From: Leifsonia virtsii
Lineage (GTDB): Bacteria > Actinomycetota > Actinomycetes > Actinomycetales > Microbacteriaceae
DNA length: 64,000 nt
Direction: 5' to 3'
Assembly (NCBI RefSeq): GCF_030433675.1
Contig: NZ_JAROCB010000003.1
Coordinates: 248,001-312,000, forward strand
Shown piece by piece: positions 26,454-35,363 of the stretch. The stretch's first letter is position 1. Each line of letters begins with the position of its first letter. A model generated the notes under the pieces. The model was given only the letters and a program-made list of their open reading frames with translations. It did not search any database and was not told where the DNA came from. A program made the position numbers and the translations under genes.

Positions 26454-27146
26454 TCACTCCCCCGGCCGGTCGGCGGACGCCCACTCCGGCCGCAGTCGCT
26501 CGACGCCGTCCAGGATGAGGTCGAGCCCGGTGAGGAACTCCTCGTCGTAGTCGTACCCGGCCTTCGCCAGCTCGGAGACGACCTCGATCAGGTGCGGGAA
26601 CATCGCGGCCAGCTCGGGCGGGGTCGCCTCGAGCTTCTGCGCGGCGGCCTCCCCCGACTCCTCCGGCGTGCCGAAGGGCAGCGACTTCTCCTGCAGCGCG
26701 AAGCCGTAGACGTAGGCGTCGAGCGCAGAGGTGACGTGCACGGTCGTGCGGAACGAGAAGCCGGAGCGGCCGAGGCAGCCCATCATCGCGTCGTGCTGGG
26801 CGAGGTTGGCGGGTCCCGGCCGCATCCGGGACTCCATCAGCCCGACCGCCCAGCGGTGGCGGCGGAGGGCGTCGCGGAGCGACACGGACCGGCGGCGCAT
26901 CGCCTCCCGCCAGCCGAGGGCAGGGTCGGGCGCCTGCACCTCCGCCCAGACGCGGTCGACCATCCCGTCGAGCAGCTCGTCCTTGTTCGCCACGTGCTTG
27001 TAGAGCGCCATCGGCACGACCCCGAGCGTCTGCGCGAGCGCCCGCATGCTCAGCCCGTCGAGGCCGTCGCGGTCGGCCACGTCGAGCGCCGTCGTGACGA
27101 CCCGGTCGACGCGGAGCGTCTGGCGCGGCGGATCGTCTCTTGACAT
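26454..27146 (-). CDS. TetR-family repressor
   Basis: A 230-residue repressor with an N-terminal helix-turn-helix (DGLSMRALAQTLGVVPMALYKHVANKDELLDG) resembling tetracycline-repressor-type DNA readers, and a C-terminal ligand domain. The ATG at 27146 is directly preceded by the operator GGTGTACAGCGTACACC, without a ribosome site. The minus-strand -10 TACGCT lies inside this operator at leaderless distance, so the protein should repress itself as well as the divergent membrane-protein gene. Two identical-type operators (27147 and 27180) support this. The inducer is unknown. Confidence 0.93.
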   Translation of the reverse strand: MSRDDPPRQTLRVDRVVTTALDVADRDGLDGLSMRALAQTLGVVPMALYKHVANKDELLDGMVDRVWAEVQAPDPALGWREAMRRRSVSLRDALRRHRWAVGLMESRMRPGPANLAQHDAMMGCLGRSGFSFRTTVHVTSALDAYVYGFALQEKSLPFGTPEESGEAAAQKLEATPPELAAMFPHLIEVVSELAKAGYDYDEEFLTGLDLILDGVERLRPEWASADRPGE

Positions 27147-27169
27147 GGTGTACAGCGTACACCTAATGT
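27140..27169 (+). promoter_or_regulatory. Promoter TTGACA-N18-TAATGT for the DUF4386 gene
   Basis: TTGACA at 27140-27145 and TAATGT at 27164-27169 are separated by 18 bases, which are filled by the first TetR operator. RNA polymerase and repressor cannot bind together. Confidence 0.75.
27147..27163. promoter_or_regulatory. TetR operator 1
   Basis: GGTGTACAGCGTACACC: 7-bp arms around a 3-base centre. It overlaps the -10 (TACGCT, minus strand 27159-27154) of the leaderless tetR-type gene and the spacer of the divergent promoter. Confidence 0.8.
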
Positions 27170-27179
27170 GTTCGGCAGA

Positions 27180-27198
27180 AGGTGTACGCCGTACACCT
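27180..27198. promoter_or_regulatory. TetR operator 2
   Basis: AGGTGTACGCCGTACACCT: 8-bp arms with a 3-base centre, the same half-site as operator 1 and 33 bases downstream of it. It lies in the leader of the DUF4386 gene. Confidence 0.8.
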
Positions 27199-27217
27199 CG
27201 CGTCGAGAGGACCTCCC

Positions 27218-27937
27218 ATGACACCCGACCACCGCCGCGTGATGCTCGCCGGCGTGCTGTTCCTGCTCACCTTCGCCACGTCCATCCCCGGCGCACTGCT
27301 CTACGGCCCTGTGCTGAACGACCCGGACTTCGTGCGGGGCGCCGGACAGACGGCACCGGTGCTCGCGGGCGCGCTGCTGGAGATCGGGCTCATCGTCGCC
27401 AACCTGGGCACGGCCCTCGTGCTCTACCCGCTGCTGCGCCGCACCAGCCCCTCCCTCGCCCTCGCCTACGTCGTCGCGCGGGTGATGGAGTCGACGCTCA
27501 TCGCCGTCGGCATCCTGAGCCTGCTCACCGTGGTGACGCTGCGGCAGGACGGCCCGGCGACCGGCGGCGAGGCCGCGGCGGTCGTGATCTCGCAGGCGCT
27601 GGTGGCGCTGCACAGCTGGACGTTCCTGCTCGGCCCTGGCTTCGTCGTCGGGCTCGGCAACGGGCTCATCCTCGGCGTGCTGCTCTACCGCGCCCGCCTG
27701 GTGCCGCGCGGCTGGGCCGTGCTCGGCATGGTCGCGGGACCGCTCGTCTCGCTCTCCGGCGTGGCGGTGCTGCTCGGCGCCTACGACCAGGTGTCGCCGT
27801 GGTCGGCGCTGCTCACGCTGCCGGAGGTCGTCTGGGAGCTGTTCCTCGGCGTGTACCTCACGGTGCGAGGGGCGCGTGGACCGCGCGGCGCGGCCTCACC
27901 CGCCGTCGCCGGGGTCAGAGGCCGAGCGACTTCTTGA
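27218..27937 (+). CDS. DUF4386 membrane protein, TetR-controlled
   Basis: A 239-residue protein with six or seven hydrophobic helices, of the DUF4386 family, whose role is unknown. A ribosome site (GAGAGG) precedes the ATG. The gene faces its probable repressor and is preceded by a sigma-70-type promoter with two operators. The last 23 bases overlap the 3' end of csrA on the other strand, so the two mRNAs would be complementary at their ends. Confidence 0.83.
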   Translation: MTPDHRRVMLAGVLFLLTFATSIPGALLYGPVLNDPDFVRGAGQTAPVLAGALLEIGLIVANLGTALVLYPLLRRTSPSLALAYVVARVMESTLIAVGILSLLTVVTLRQDGPATGGEAAAVVISQALVALHSWTFLLGPGFVVGLGNGLILGVLLYRARLVPRGWAVLGMVAGPLVSLSGVAVLLGAYDQVSPWSALLTLPEVVWELFLGVYLTVRGARGPRGAASPAVAGVRGRATS

Positions 27938-28151
27938 TGAGGGCCTCGGCGTCGTCGGTGCCCGCGGCGCTCTGGGTCGCCTCCTGGTTGGCCTCCGTGA
28001 CCGCCTTGACGACCTCGTCGCGCTGGATGCGGATGCCGCGCGGCGCGTCGATGCCGATGCGGACGCCGTCGCCCCGCGCATCGAGGATGGTGACGACGAT
28101 GTCGTCGCCGATGAGCACCCGCTCCCCCGCCTTGCGCGTCAGTACCAGCAT
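27915..28151 (-). CDS. csrA: CsrA translational regulator
   Basis: A 78-residue CsrA, opening MLVLTRKAGERVLIGDDI and with the RNA-binding segment GVRIGIDAPRGIRIQRDEV near residues 28-48. CsrA dimers bind GGA-containing loops in mRNA leaders and block ribosome binding. In Gram-positive flagellated bacteria the main target is flagellin mRNA, with FliW as antagonist; both FliW and flagellin are encoded in this window. It ends the fliO-to-flhA operon, 9 bases after the hypothetical gene at 28161. The C-terminal tail of about 20 residues is longer than in minimal CsrA proteins. Confidence 0.95.
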   Translation of the reverse strand: MLVLTRKAGERVLIGDDIVVTILDARGDGVRIGIDAPRGIRIQRDEVVKAVTEANQEATQSAAGTDDAEALIKKSLGL

Positions 28152-28160
28152 CGTCCCAGC

Positions 28161-28862
28161 CTATCCGCCGGGCGGCGCGTCCAGCCAGAGCACCGGGAGA
28201 CCGAGCAGGTGGATGTCGTCGGGGCTCGACGTGAAGGCGGCGCCGGTCGCAGCCACGGCGTCGACGGCGAGCACCGCATCAACCGCCCGCACCCACTGCG
28301 CGGTGTCCTCGGGCCTGCGCGACACATCGACCGCGACCCAGACCTGGTCGGGGGCGATTCCCGCGAGCTCGGCGACGACGGACGGCACGGCGGCGGGTCC
28401 GGCGAGGGCGTAGGCGGCGACCAGGGGGAGGTCGCGGCGGACGCCGTCCGCCCGGGCCGCGAGGGCATCCCTCCGGTCGGCGACGTGCACCACCTCGGCG
28501 CCGGCGTCGGCCGACGCCGCGAGCACCGCGGCCGCCGCCTCCGCGTCGCCGCCCAACCCGACCACCAACGTCAGATCCCCTCGCCCGCGCAACCGTCCCG
28601 GCGGCGGCCCCGCCCGGTCGAGTTGCACGTCGTGGTCGCTATCCGCCGCCTTTTCCGACCACCACGTGCCGTTCGATGGCGTGATGGCTTCGGCGGGAGG
28701 CGGAGCGGGAGGGGCGGAGGCGGCTGGGGCGAATGGCGCGGGGAGGTCGGTGGTGCGGATGAGGTCGTCGAGCACCGCCTGGAACGCCAGCGACGAGGTG
28801 GAGACGGCCGGCAGGATCTCCTCCTCGCCGCCGAGCCACTCAGGCCGCGAGCGACTCCGCAC
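28161..28862 (-). CDS. Hypothetical protein between flhA and csrA, with an embedded repeat
   Basis: A 233-residue protein I cannot assign. The N-terminal 30 residues (RPEWLGGEEEILPAV...LAFQAVLDDLI) and the alpha/beta domain from about residue 95 (GDLTLVVGLGGDAEAAAAV) are joined by a linker. The linker is partly encoded by a family A palindrome. The gene sits where flhF lies in many flagellar clusters, and the alpha/beta domain might be a degenerate FlhF-like fold, but no P-loop is present. The start is taken as GTG 28862, overlapping flhA by 23 bases; a later start is possible. Confidence 0.6.
   Translation of the reverse strand: MRSRSRPEWLGGEEEILPAVSTSSLAFQAVLDDLIRTTDLPAPFAPAASAPPAPPPAEAITPSNGTWWSEKAADSDHDVQLDRAGPPPGRLRGRGDLTLVVGLGGDAEAAAAVLAASADAGAEVVHVADRRDALAARADGVRRDLPLVAAYALAGPAAVPSVVAELAGIAPDQVWVAVDVSRRPEDTAQWVRAVDAVLAVDAVAATGAAFTSSPDDIHLLGLPVLWLDAPPGG
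28619..28676. repeat. 58-nt palindromic repeat, family A copy 2 (inside a gene)
   Basis: Starts CGAGTTGCACGTCGTGG and ends with an imperfect inverse arm. It is read in frame on the minus strand as part of the hypothetical protein, giving WWSEKAADSDHDVQLD. Confidence 0.8.
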
Positions 28863-30897
28863 CGCGCACCACCCCCACGGTCTCGATCGCCGCCTGCACC
28901 GCGGTCACCTCCTGGTACGACAGCACCGCGAGGCCCGCGATCTGGCCCGCCACCAGCCGGCGGATCGCGGGGCGCAGCGCCGGCGCGCACACCAGCACCG
29001 CCGAGACGCCAGAGTCGTCGAGCCGGGACGCCGTGTCGCGCAGCGAGGCGAGCACGGCCTCCAGCCGCGTCGGGTCGAGCACGATCTGGGTGCCCGCCTC
29101 CGACGGGCGCAGACTCTCCAGCATCGACTGCTCCAGCCCCGGGTCGATCATGATGACCCGCAGCGTCCCGGCGTCGATGTGCGGCGCGACGACCGCGGGC
29201 CCGAGCGCGGCGCGCGCCGCCTCCACCAGCCCCTCCGGGTCGTTCGACACCTTGGCGCGCAGAGTGAGAGCCTCCAGGATCCGCGGCAGGTCGTTGATCG
29301 GCACCTGCTCGGCCAGCAGCCCCTGGAGCACGCGCTGCACCTCCGCGAGCGACAGCAGCGCCGGGATGAGCTCCTCCACCGCGGGCGGGTTCACCTGCTT
29401 GACGCCCTCGGTCAGCAGTCGCACGTCCTCGCGGGTGAGCAGGCGGGCGGCGTTCGAGGTGATGATCGACGACAGGTGCGTGATCAGCACGGACACCCGG
29501 TCGATGACCGTCGCTCCGCCGAGCTCCGCACTGTGCCGCATCTCCGACGGGATCCACTTCGCCGGCAGCCCGAACACCGGCTCGACCGTCGGGGTGCCCG
29601 GCAGGTTGTCGAGCGCGTCGCCGAGCGCGAGCACGCGGCCGGCCGGCGCCTGGCCGCGGCCCGCCTCCACGCCCGCGATCTTGATGACGTAGGTCGAGGG
29701 CGCCAGCTCCGCGCTGTCCCGGGTCCGCACCGGCGGCACGATGACGCCGAGTTCGAGCGCGATCTTGCGGCGGAGGGCCCGCACGCGGGCGAGGAGGTCA
29801 TCCGACGCGCCGCTCACGATGTCCACCAGGTCGGGCGCGAGCGTGATCTCGAGCGCGTGCACCCGCATCTGCTCGATCAGGTCCTCCGTCGTCTCCGGCT
29901 TCGTCGTCGCGGCGACGGCGTTCTGGGCGGCCTCCGCCTTCTTCTTCGCCGCCTGCGCGTTCTTGATCCGCTGCGAGGCGAGGATGAGGAACGCGCCGAC
30001 CAGCACGAACGGGATCGGCGGCATGCCGGGGATGAGCGCCATGACGATCGCGGCGCATCCGGCGATCATCAGCGCGTTGCGCGACTGGCTCAGCTGGCTG
30101 CCGGCCTGCGTCCCCATCTCCGACTCGGCGTTCGACCGTGTCACGATCATGCCGGTCGACACCGCCATGAGCAGGGCCGGGATCTGCGACACCAATCCGT
30201 CGCCGATGGTGAGGAGCGTGTAGGAGTTGACCGCGTCCCCCAGCTGCATGCCGCGTTGGATCATGCCGATCGCGATGCCGCCGACGACATTGATGACGAT
30301 GATCAGGATGCCCGCGATCGCGTCGCCCTTGACGAACTTCGAGGCGCCGTCCATCGCGCCGTAGAAGTCGGCCTCGGCCGACACCTCCGCGCGCCGCGCG
30401 CGGGCCTGCTCCTCGGTGATCAGGCCCGCGTTGAGGTCGGCGTCGATCGCCATCTGCTTGCCCGGCATGGCGTCGAGGGTGAAGCGGGCGCCCACCTCGG
30501 CGACACGCTCCGCGCCCTTGGTGACCACGATGAACTGGATGACGACCAGGATGAGGAACACCACCGCGCCGATGATGATCGACCCGCCCACGGCGACATG
30601 CCCGAACGCCTGGATGACCTGGCCGGCGAACCCGTCGCCCAGCACCAGCCGGGTGGAGGCCACGTTGAGCCCCAGCCGGAACAGCGTCGCCACCAGCAGC
30701 AGCGACGGGAACACCGAGAAGTCGAGCGGCTTCTTGACGAACATCGTGGTGAGCAGGATGACCAGCGCCAGCATGATGTTGACGATGATGAGCATGTCGA
30801 GCAGCCACGACGGCACCGGCACCACCAGCAGCATGATGATGCCGACGACGGCGATCGGCACGGCCACCTTGGCGGCGAGACCCTTGTTCGGCTTCAT
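28840..30897 (-). CDS. flhA: FlhA, flagellar type III export gate
   Basis: A 685-residue FlhA, the nonameric export gate protein of the flagellar type III secretion system. The N-terminal half has eight helices with the conserved DFSVFPSLLLVATLFRLGLN block (about residues 59-78) and the FHIPEP region GDGFAGQVIQAFG. A cytoplasmic domain of about 350 residues docks export chaperones. The gene follows flhB with a 4-base overlap and precedes the hypothetical gene and csrA. Length and motifs are normal. Confidence 0.97.
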   Translation of the reverse strand: MKPNKGLAAKVAVPIAVVGIIMLLVVPVPSWLLDMLIIVNIMLALVILLTTMFVKKPLDFSVFPSLLLVATLFRLGLNVASTRLVLGDGFAGQVIQAFGHVAVGGSIIIGAVVFLILVVIQFIVVTKGAERVAEVGARFTLDAMPGKQMAIDADLNAGLITEEQARARRAEVSAEADFYGAMDGASKFVKGDAIAGILIIVINVVGGIAIGMIQRGMQLGDAVNSYTLLTIGDGLVSQIPALLMAVSTGMIVTRSNAESEMGTQAGSQLSQSRNALMIAGCAAIVMALIPGMPPIPFVLVGAFLILASQRIKNAQAAKKKAEAAQNAVAATTKPETTEDLIEQMRVHALEITLAPDLVDIVSGASDDLLARVRALRRKIALELGVIVPPVRTRDSAELAPSTYVIKIAGVEAGRGQAPAGRVLALGDALDNLPGTPTVEPVFGLPAKWIPSEMRHSAELGGATVIDRVSVLITHLSSIITSNAARLLTREDVRLLTEGVKQVNPPAVEELIPALLSLAEVQRVLQGLLAEQVPINDLPRILEALTLRAKVSNDPEGLVEAARAALGPAVVAPHIDAGTLRVIMIDPGLEQSMLESLRPSEAGTQIVLDPTRLEAVLASLRDTASRLDDSGVSAVLVCAPALRPAIRRLVAGQIAGLAVLSYQEVTAVQAAIETVGVVRGAESLAA

Positions 30898-31988
30898 GAC
30901 AGCCCTCCCTGCAGCTGGGGTCGCATGGTGTGGAAGCCCGCGGCGGAGCCGCGCTGCTTCAGGGACATGACGAACGCGAGCACGCGCGCGACGGAGTTGT
31001 AGAGCTCGACCGGGATCTCCTCGCCGATCTCGCAGCCGGCGTGAAGCGCCCGGGCGAGCGGGATGTCCTTGACGATCGGCACCCGCTCCGCCTCGGCCTT
31101 CTCGCGGATGCGCAGGGCGATCGCGCCTGCGCCCTTCGCGACGACCCGCGGGGCCGACTTGCCCGGCTCGTACTTCACGGCGACCGCGATGTGCGTCGGG
31201 TTGACGAGCACGACGTCCGCGCCGCCGATCGCGGCGATCATGCGATTGCGGCTCATCGCCAGCTGCCGCGAGCGGCGGTGCGAGCGGACCAGCGGGTCGC
31301 CCTCGCTGTTCTTGTTCTCGTCGCGGATCTCCTGCTTGCTCATGCGCGTGTGCTTGCGGTTGCGCCGCATGACGACGAGCACGTCGAGGCCCGCGAGCAC
31401 GAGCCCCGCGCCGATGGCGGCCTGGAGGAGACCCGCAGTGCCGCCGGACGCGGCGGAGAGCAGGGAGGTGAGCGGCATCGAGCCCGAGGTGAGCAGCACC
31501 GGCATCAGGCCCTGCACCACCAGGAACAGCCCGATGCCGACGACCGCCGACTTCAGCAAGGTCTTGGCGCCCTCCCAGAGCGCGCGCATCCCGAACACCC
31601 GGCCGAGGCCCTTCACCACGTTGAACTGCTCGTACTTGCCCTCGAGCTTCTTGAAGTGGATGCCGCCCTGCACCGCCGCCGCGCCCACCACGGCGAGCGC
31701 GCCCACCCCGAGCAGCGGTCCGATGGTGGCCATGATGCTCCCGAGCCCGTCGCCGAGCGCGGCGAGCGCCTTCGCGGGGTCGGGACTCTCGATCACCGAG
31801 CGCACGGTGAACAGCTGCCCGACCGCCGCATTGCTGCCGGTCTGCAGCGTGAACGGCAGCATCACCGCGGCGGCTCCGACGCCCACCCAGGCGGTGAGGT
31901 CGGTGGACTTGGCGAGACGGCCCTTGGAGCGGGCCTCCTTCATCCGCTTCTCGGTCGCCTGCTCGGTGCGTTCCTGCGCATCGCTCAT
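30894..31988 (-). CDS. flhB: FlhB, flagellar export substrate-specificity switch
   Basis: A 364-residue FlhB with four N-terminal helices and a cytoplasmic domain containing the self-cleavage motif NPTH (Asn263-Pro-Thr-His). Cleavage between Asn and Pro changes the exporter from rod/hook to filament substrates, triggered by FliK, which is also present (46006). The N-terminus is the usual basic EQTEKRMKEAR sequence, here EQATEKRMKEARSKG. It overlaps fliR and flhA by 4 bases on each side. Confidence 0.96.
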   Translation of the reverse strand: MSDAQERTEQATEKRMKEARSKGRLAKSTDLTAWVGVGAAAVMLPFTLQTGSNAAVGQLFTVRSVIESPDPAKALAALGDGLGSIMATIGPLLGVGALAVVGAAAVQGGIHFKKLEGKYEQFNVVKGLGRVFGMRALWEGAKTLLKSAVVGIGLFLVVQGLMPVLLTSGSMPLTSLLSAASGGTAGLLQAAIGAGLVLAGLDVLVVMRRNRKHTRMSKQEIRDENKNSEGDPLVRSHRRSRQLAMSRNRMIAAIGGADVVLVNPTHIAVAVKYEPGKSAPRVVAKGAGAIALRIREKAEAERVPIVKDIPLARALHAGCEIGEEIPVELYNSVARVLAFVMSLKQRGSAAGFHTMRPQLQGGLS

Positions 31989-32746
31989 CGGCCCACCCCC
32001 AGCATGGTTTTGACGGCGGTGTCGGTGAGCCCGGAGACGACGCCGGGGAGGGCGACGAAGACGATCGCGGAGAGCACGACCGTGAGCATGATCTTGAGCG
32101 GGAACCCGAGCGAGAGCGCGTTGAGGGCCGGCGCGACGCGGGTGAGGAGGCCGAGGCCCACGTCCGCGAGGAAGAGCACCACGATCAGTGGCCCTGCGAT
32201 CTGCAGCGCCGCCAGGAACATCTGCGTGACGCCGTTCACCATCTGCTTGGCGGGGTCGGCGAGGTCGAGTCCCGCGGCGAGCGGGATGGCGTCGAAGGTG
32301 CGCACCAGGCCGCCGATGATGAGCTGGTAGCCGCCGGATGCGAACAGCAGCGCGAGGGCGGTCAGCTGGAACATCCGTGTGAACTGGGCGCCGTTGATCA
32401 TCGACTGCGGGTCGAACGCCTGCGCCAGCTGGAAGCCGCCGAACAGGTCGATCAGGCTGCCCGCGGACTGGATCGCGGCGAACACCAGGAAGACGAGGAA
32501 GCCGAGCGTCGCGCCGACGGCGAGCTCGCGCACCATGTCGAGCAGGAACGCCCCGATGTCGCCGGAGTGGTAGCCGGCGCCGACGCGCGGCGCGACCGCG
32601 AGCGCCAGGCCGATCGCCAGCATCCCCTTCACCTGCGCGGGGAAGCCGTTGTACGAGAACGGGGGCGCGATGACGAGGAAGGCCACCATCCGGAGCGACG
32701 CCAGCGCGATCGCCTCGATGGCGGCGAGGTCGATGGGGATGTTCAT
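31985..32746 (-). CDS. fliR: FliR, flagellar export apparatus membrane protein
   Basis: A 253-residue, very hydrophobic FliR with about six helices. The conserved Phe-rich start (PFSYNGFPAQVKGMLAIGLA) and LGFLVFLVFAAIQSAGSLID block are present. FliR forms, with FliP and FliQ, the helical core of the export gate. The start at 32746 overlaps the fliQ stop in an ATGA. Upstream codons in the same frame only read the antisense of fliQ and fliP. Confidence 0.95.
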   Translation of the reverse strand: MNIPIDLAAIEAIALASLRMVAFLVIAPPFSYNGFPAQVKGMLAIGLALAVAPRVGAGYHSGDIGAFLLDMVRELAVGATLGFLVFLVFAAIQSAGSLIDLFGGFQLAQAFDPQSMINGAQFTRMFQLTALALLFASGGYQLIIGGLVRTFDAIPLAAGLDLADPAKQMVNGVTQMFLAALQIAGPLIVVLFLADVGLGLLTRVAPALNALSLGFPLKIMLTVVLSAIVFVALPGVVSGLTDTAVKTMLGVGR

Positions 32747-33021
32747 CAGCCGCCGCCCAGCAGCTGCGGGATCTTGTCGAAGAGGACGTGGGTGAAGGTG
32801 ACCAGCTCGGAGATCATCCACTGGCCGCAGACGATGAGCGCCACCGCGACCGCCGCCGCCTTCGGCACGAACGAGAGGGTGACCTCCTGGATCTGAGTGA
32901 TCGACTGCACGAGCGAGATCGCGAAGCCGACGACGAGGGCCGTGACGACGATCGGCGCGGCGAGCTTCGCCGTGACCATGAGCCCCTGCATGGCGATGTC
33001 GAGCACCGCATTCGGGTTCAT
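32746..33021 (-). CDS. fliQ: FliQ, flagellar export apparatus membrane protein
   Basis: A 91-residue FliQ with two long helices (about 15-38 and 52-75) and the family feature ISLVQSITQIQEVTLSFVPK. Four copies assemble around FliP5-FliR1 in the basal body. It overlaps fliP and fliR by 4 bases each, so stoichiometry is probably set by coupled translation. The start ATG is at 33021; the open frame extends further upstream only as shadow of fliP. Confidence 0.95.
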   Translation of the reverse strand: MNPNAVLDIAMQGLMVTAKLAAPIVVTALVVGFAISLVQSITQIQEVTLSFVPKAAAVAVALIVCGQWMISELVTFTHVLFDKIPQLLGGG

Positions 33022-33878
33022 CCGCCACCCCGGTAGCTCGTGATCAGGCTGGTGATGATCAGCCCCCAGCCGTCGACCAGCACGAACAGGAGGATCTTGA
33101 ACGGCAGCGAGATCATCACCGGCGGCAGCATCATCATGCCCATCGACATCAGCGCGGCGGAGACGACCATGTCGATGACGAGGAACGGCACGAAGATGAC
33201 GAAGCCGATGATGAACGCGGCGCGCAGCTCGGAGATCATGAACGCCGGGATGAGCGTCAGCATCGGCACGGCCTTGATGCTGTCCGGGTTGGGGCGGCCG
33301 GCCGCGCGGGTCATCAGCGCGATGTCCTCCTCGCGGGTGTGCGCCGCCATGAAGCCGCGCAGCGGTCCCTCGGCCGCATGCACCGCCGCCGTGAAGTCGA
33401 TGTGGCCGGCGAGGTACGGCTGCACGGCCGTGTTGTTGATGTCGACGAGCACCGGGCTCATGATGAACAGGCTCAGGAACAGCGCGAGACCCGCCAGCAC
33501 CTGGTTCGGCGGGATGGACGGGAGCGCGAGCGCGTTCCGGGTGATCGCCAGCACCACGAAGATCTTGGTGAACGACGACATCATCAGCAGCAGCGCCGGG
33601 GCGACCGAGAGCACGGTGATGCCGACGAGCGTCAGGATGGCGGCGCTGGGGGTGCCGTTCGGGCCGTTGATGTCGACGGTGATGCCGCCTCCGCCCGCTC
33701 CTGGGCCGGTCGGGCCCGTCGGGGTGGGGACCGGCGTCGGGACGGCGTGGGCCGCGTTCGCGCCCAGCAGCACGATCGCGACGGCGATGAGAGCGACGAG
33801 CAGGCCGGCCAGCGCGAGACGGGGCATCCGCCCGGCGCGCGACGCCGTGGCCAGCGCCGTCACTTCCGGCGCCGTCAC
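33018..33878 (-). CDS. fliP: FliP, flagellar export gate core
   Basis: FliP with an N-terminal cleavable-type signal sequence (LALAGLLVALIAVAIVLLGANAAHA) and the conserved body SFTKIFVVLAITRNAL, QVLAGLALFLSLFIM and FMISELRAAFIIGFVIFVPF. Two starts are possible: GTG 33878, which overlaps the fliO stop in GTGA (286 residues), or ATG 33827, which gives a more ordinary signal peptide (269 residues). I give the coupled start. A proline/threonine/glycine-rich linker follows the signal sequence. It forms the export pore with FliQ and FliR. Confidence 0.93.
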   Translation of the reverse strand: MTAPEVTALATASRAGRMPRLALAGLLVALIAVAIVLLGANAAHAVPTPVPTPTGPTGPGAGGGGITVDINGPNGTPSAAILTLVGITVLSVAPALLLMMSSFTKIFVVLAITRNALALPSIPPNQVLAGLALFLSLFIMSPVLVDINNTAVQPYLAGHIDFTAAVHAAEGPLRGFMAAHTREEDIALMTRAAGRPNPDSIKAVPMLTLIPAFMISELRAAFIIGFVIFVPFLVIDMVVSAALMSMGMMMLPPVMISLPFKILLFVLVDGWGLIITSLITSYRGGG

Positions 33879-34372
33879 TTCTTTGGCCGCACCGCCGAAC
33901 TCGCCTGCCGCCACGTTGCCGGGGACAGGATCGAGCCTTTGAGTGCCTCGTCGAAGAGCGAGGCGCGTCCCTGCGCCGTGAGGAAGTCGGCATCCTGCCT
34001 GGTGGTGGTGCTGGTCGTGCTGGTGGAGCTCGCCACCGGGGCGTCGTCGGTGCCCGTGCGGACCTCGGCGGCCGGGGCCTCCGGCACCCGGACGAGCGGG
34101 GTGACGTCCGCATCCTGCGGACGTTCGGAGGTGTGGAGCACGGAGACCTGGCGTTCGGTGACACCCAGCACGAAGCGGTTGCCGTCCACATCCACGACGA
34201 CGACCGAGGCCTTCTGCCCGACGCCCTGCCGCCCGACGACGGTCACCGCGTTGCCGCGGCGCCCCCTGCTGGAGGTGCGCCCCTTCGTGACGCGCCGCTG
34301 GACCAGCCACAGCACCGTCACGATGACCCCGAGCACCACGAGCACTCGCAGCGCAACGAACAGGGTCTCCAC
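33875..34372 (-). CDS. fliO: FliO, flagellar export assembly factor
   Basis: A 165-residue protein with one N-terminal membrane helix (FVALRVLVVLGVIVTVLWLV), a beta-rich FliO domain (VVVDVDGNRFVLGVTERQVSVLH) and a long Ser/Thr-rich tail. FliO helps FliP assemble into its ring. The start is the GTG at 34372, only about two bases after the likely transcription start of the sigma-28 promoter at 34381-34407, so the message would be leaderless. It heads the operon fliO-P-Q-R-flhB-flhA-csrA. Confidence 0.88.
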   Translation of the reverse strand: METLFVALRVLVVLGVIVTVLWLVQRRVTKGRTSSRGRRGNAVTVVGRQGVGQKASVVVVDVDGNRFVLGVTERQVSVLHTSERPQDADVTPLVRVPEAPAAEVRTGTDDAPVASSTSTTSTTTRQDADFLTAQGRASLFDEALKGSILSPATWRQASSAVRPKK

Positions 34373-34380
34373 GTCCCTCC

Positions 34381-34407
34381 CTATCGGCCGCTGCGTCCAT
34401 CCCGTTA
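34381..34407 (-). promoter_or_regulatory. Sigma-28 (FliA) promoter of the fliO operon
   Basis: On the minus strand: TAAC (34407-34404), 15-base spacer, GCCGATAG (34388-34381). This exactly matches the rule shared by five other sites. Repeat A3 ends 3 bases upstream of the -35 element. Confidence 0.85.
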
Positions 34408-34410
34408 GGC

Positions 34411-34471
34411 GTCGAGTTGCACGTCGTGGTCGCTATTCGGCCGCGATAGCGACCACGACGTGCAACTCGAC
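34411..34471. repeat. Family A palindromic repeat copy 3, perfect 26-bp stem
   Basis: The best-preserved copy. Arms 34411-34436 and 34446-34471 are exact reverse complements with a 9-nt loop; the 58-nt core is 34413-34470. It lies between divergent fliO and the FGE-like gene and marks the left border of a non-flagellar module. Confidence 0.9.
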
Positions 34472-34492
34472 TGATGGGAGAGTGATGGGAGA

Positions 34493-35242
<750 letters not shown>

Positions 35243-35363
35243 CCCAACGCCGCGCCCGCGCGCCGTCACGGCCGGAGGGTCTTCTCGTCTTATACAGATG
35301 ATCGGTGCTCGGTTTGCCGCCGACATCCGCATCCGCTGCAACACGATCACCGGGGGGACCGCA

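Noticed and set aside
28571-29557. A minus-strand open frame across the 3' half of flhA
   Set aside because: It is an out-of-frame shadow of flhA with Arg/Gly/Ala-rich composition typical of high-GC false frames.
32746-34191. A 481-residue extended FliQ
   Set aside because: Everything before residue 391 is a shadow of fliP and fliO; FliQ is 91 residues.
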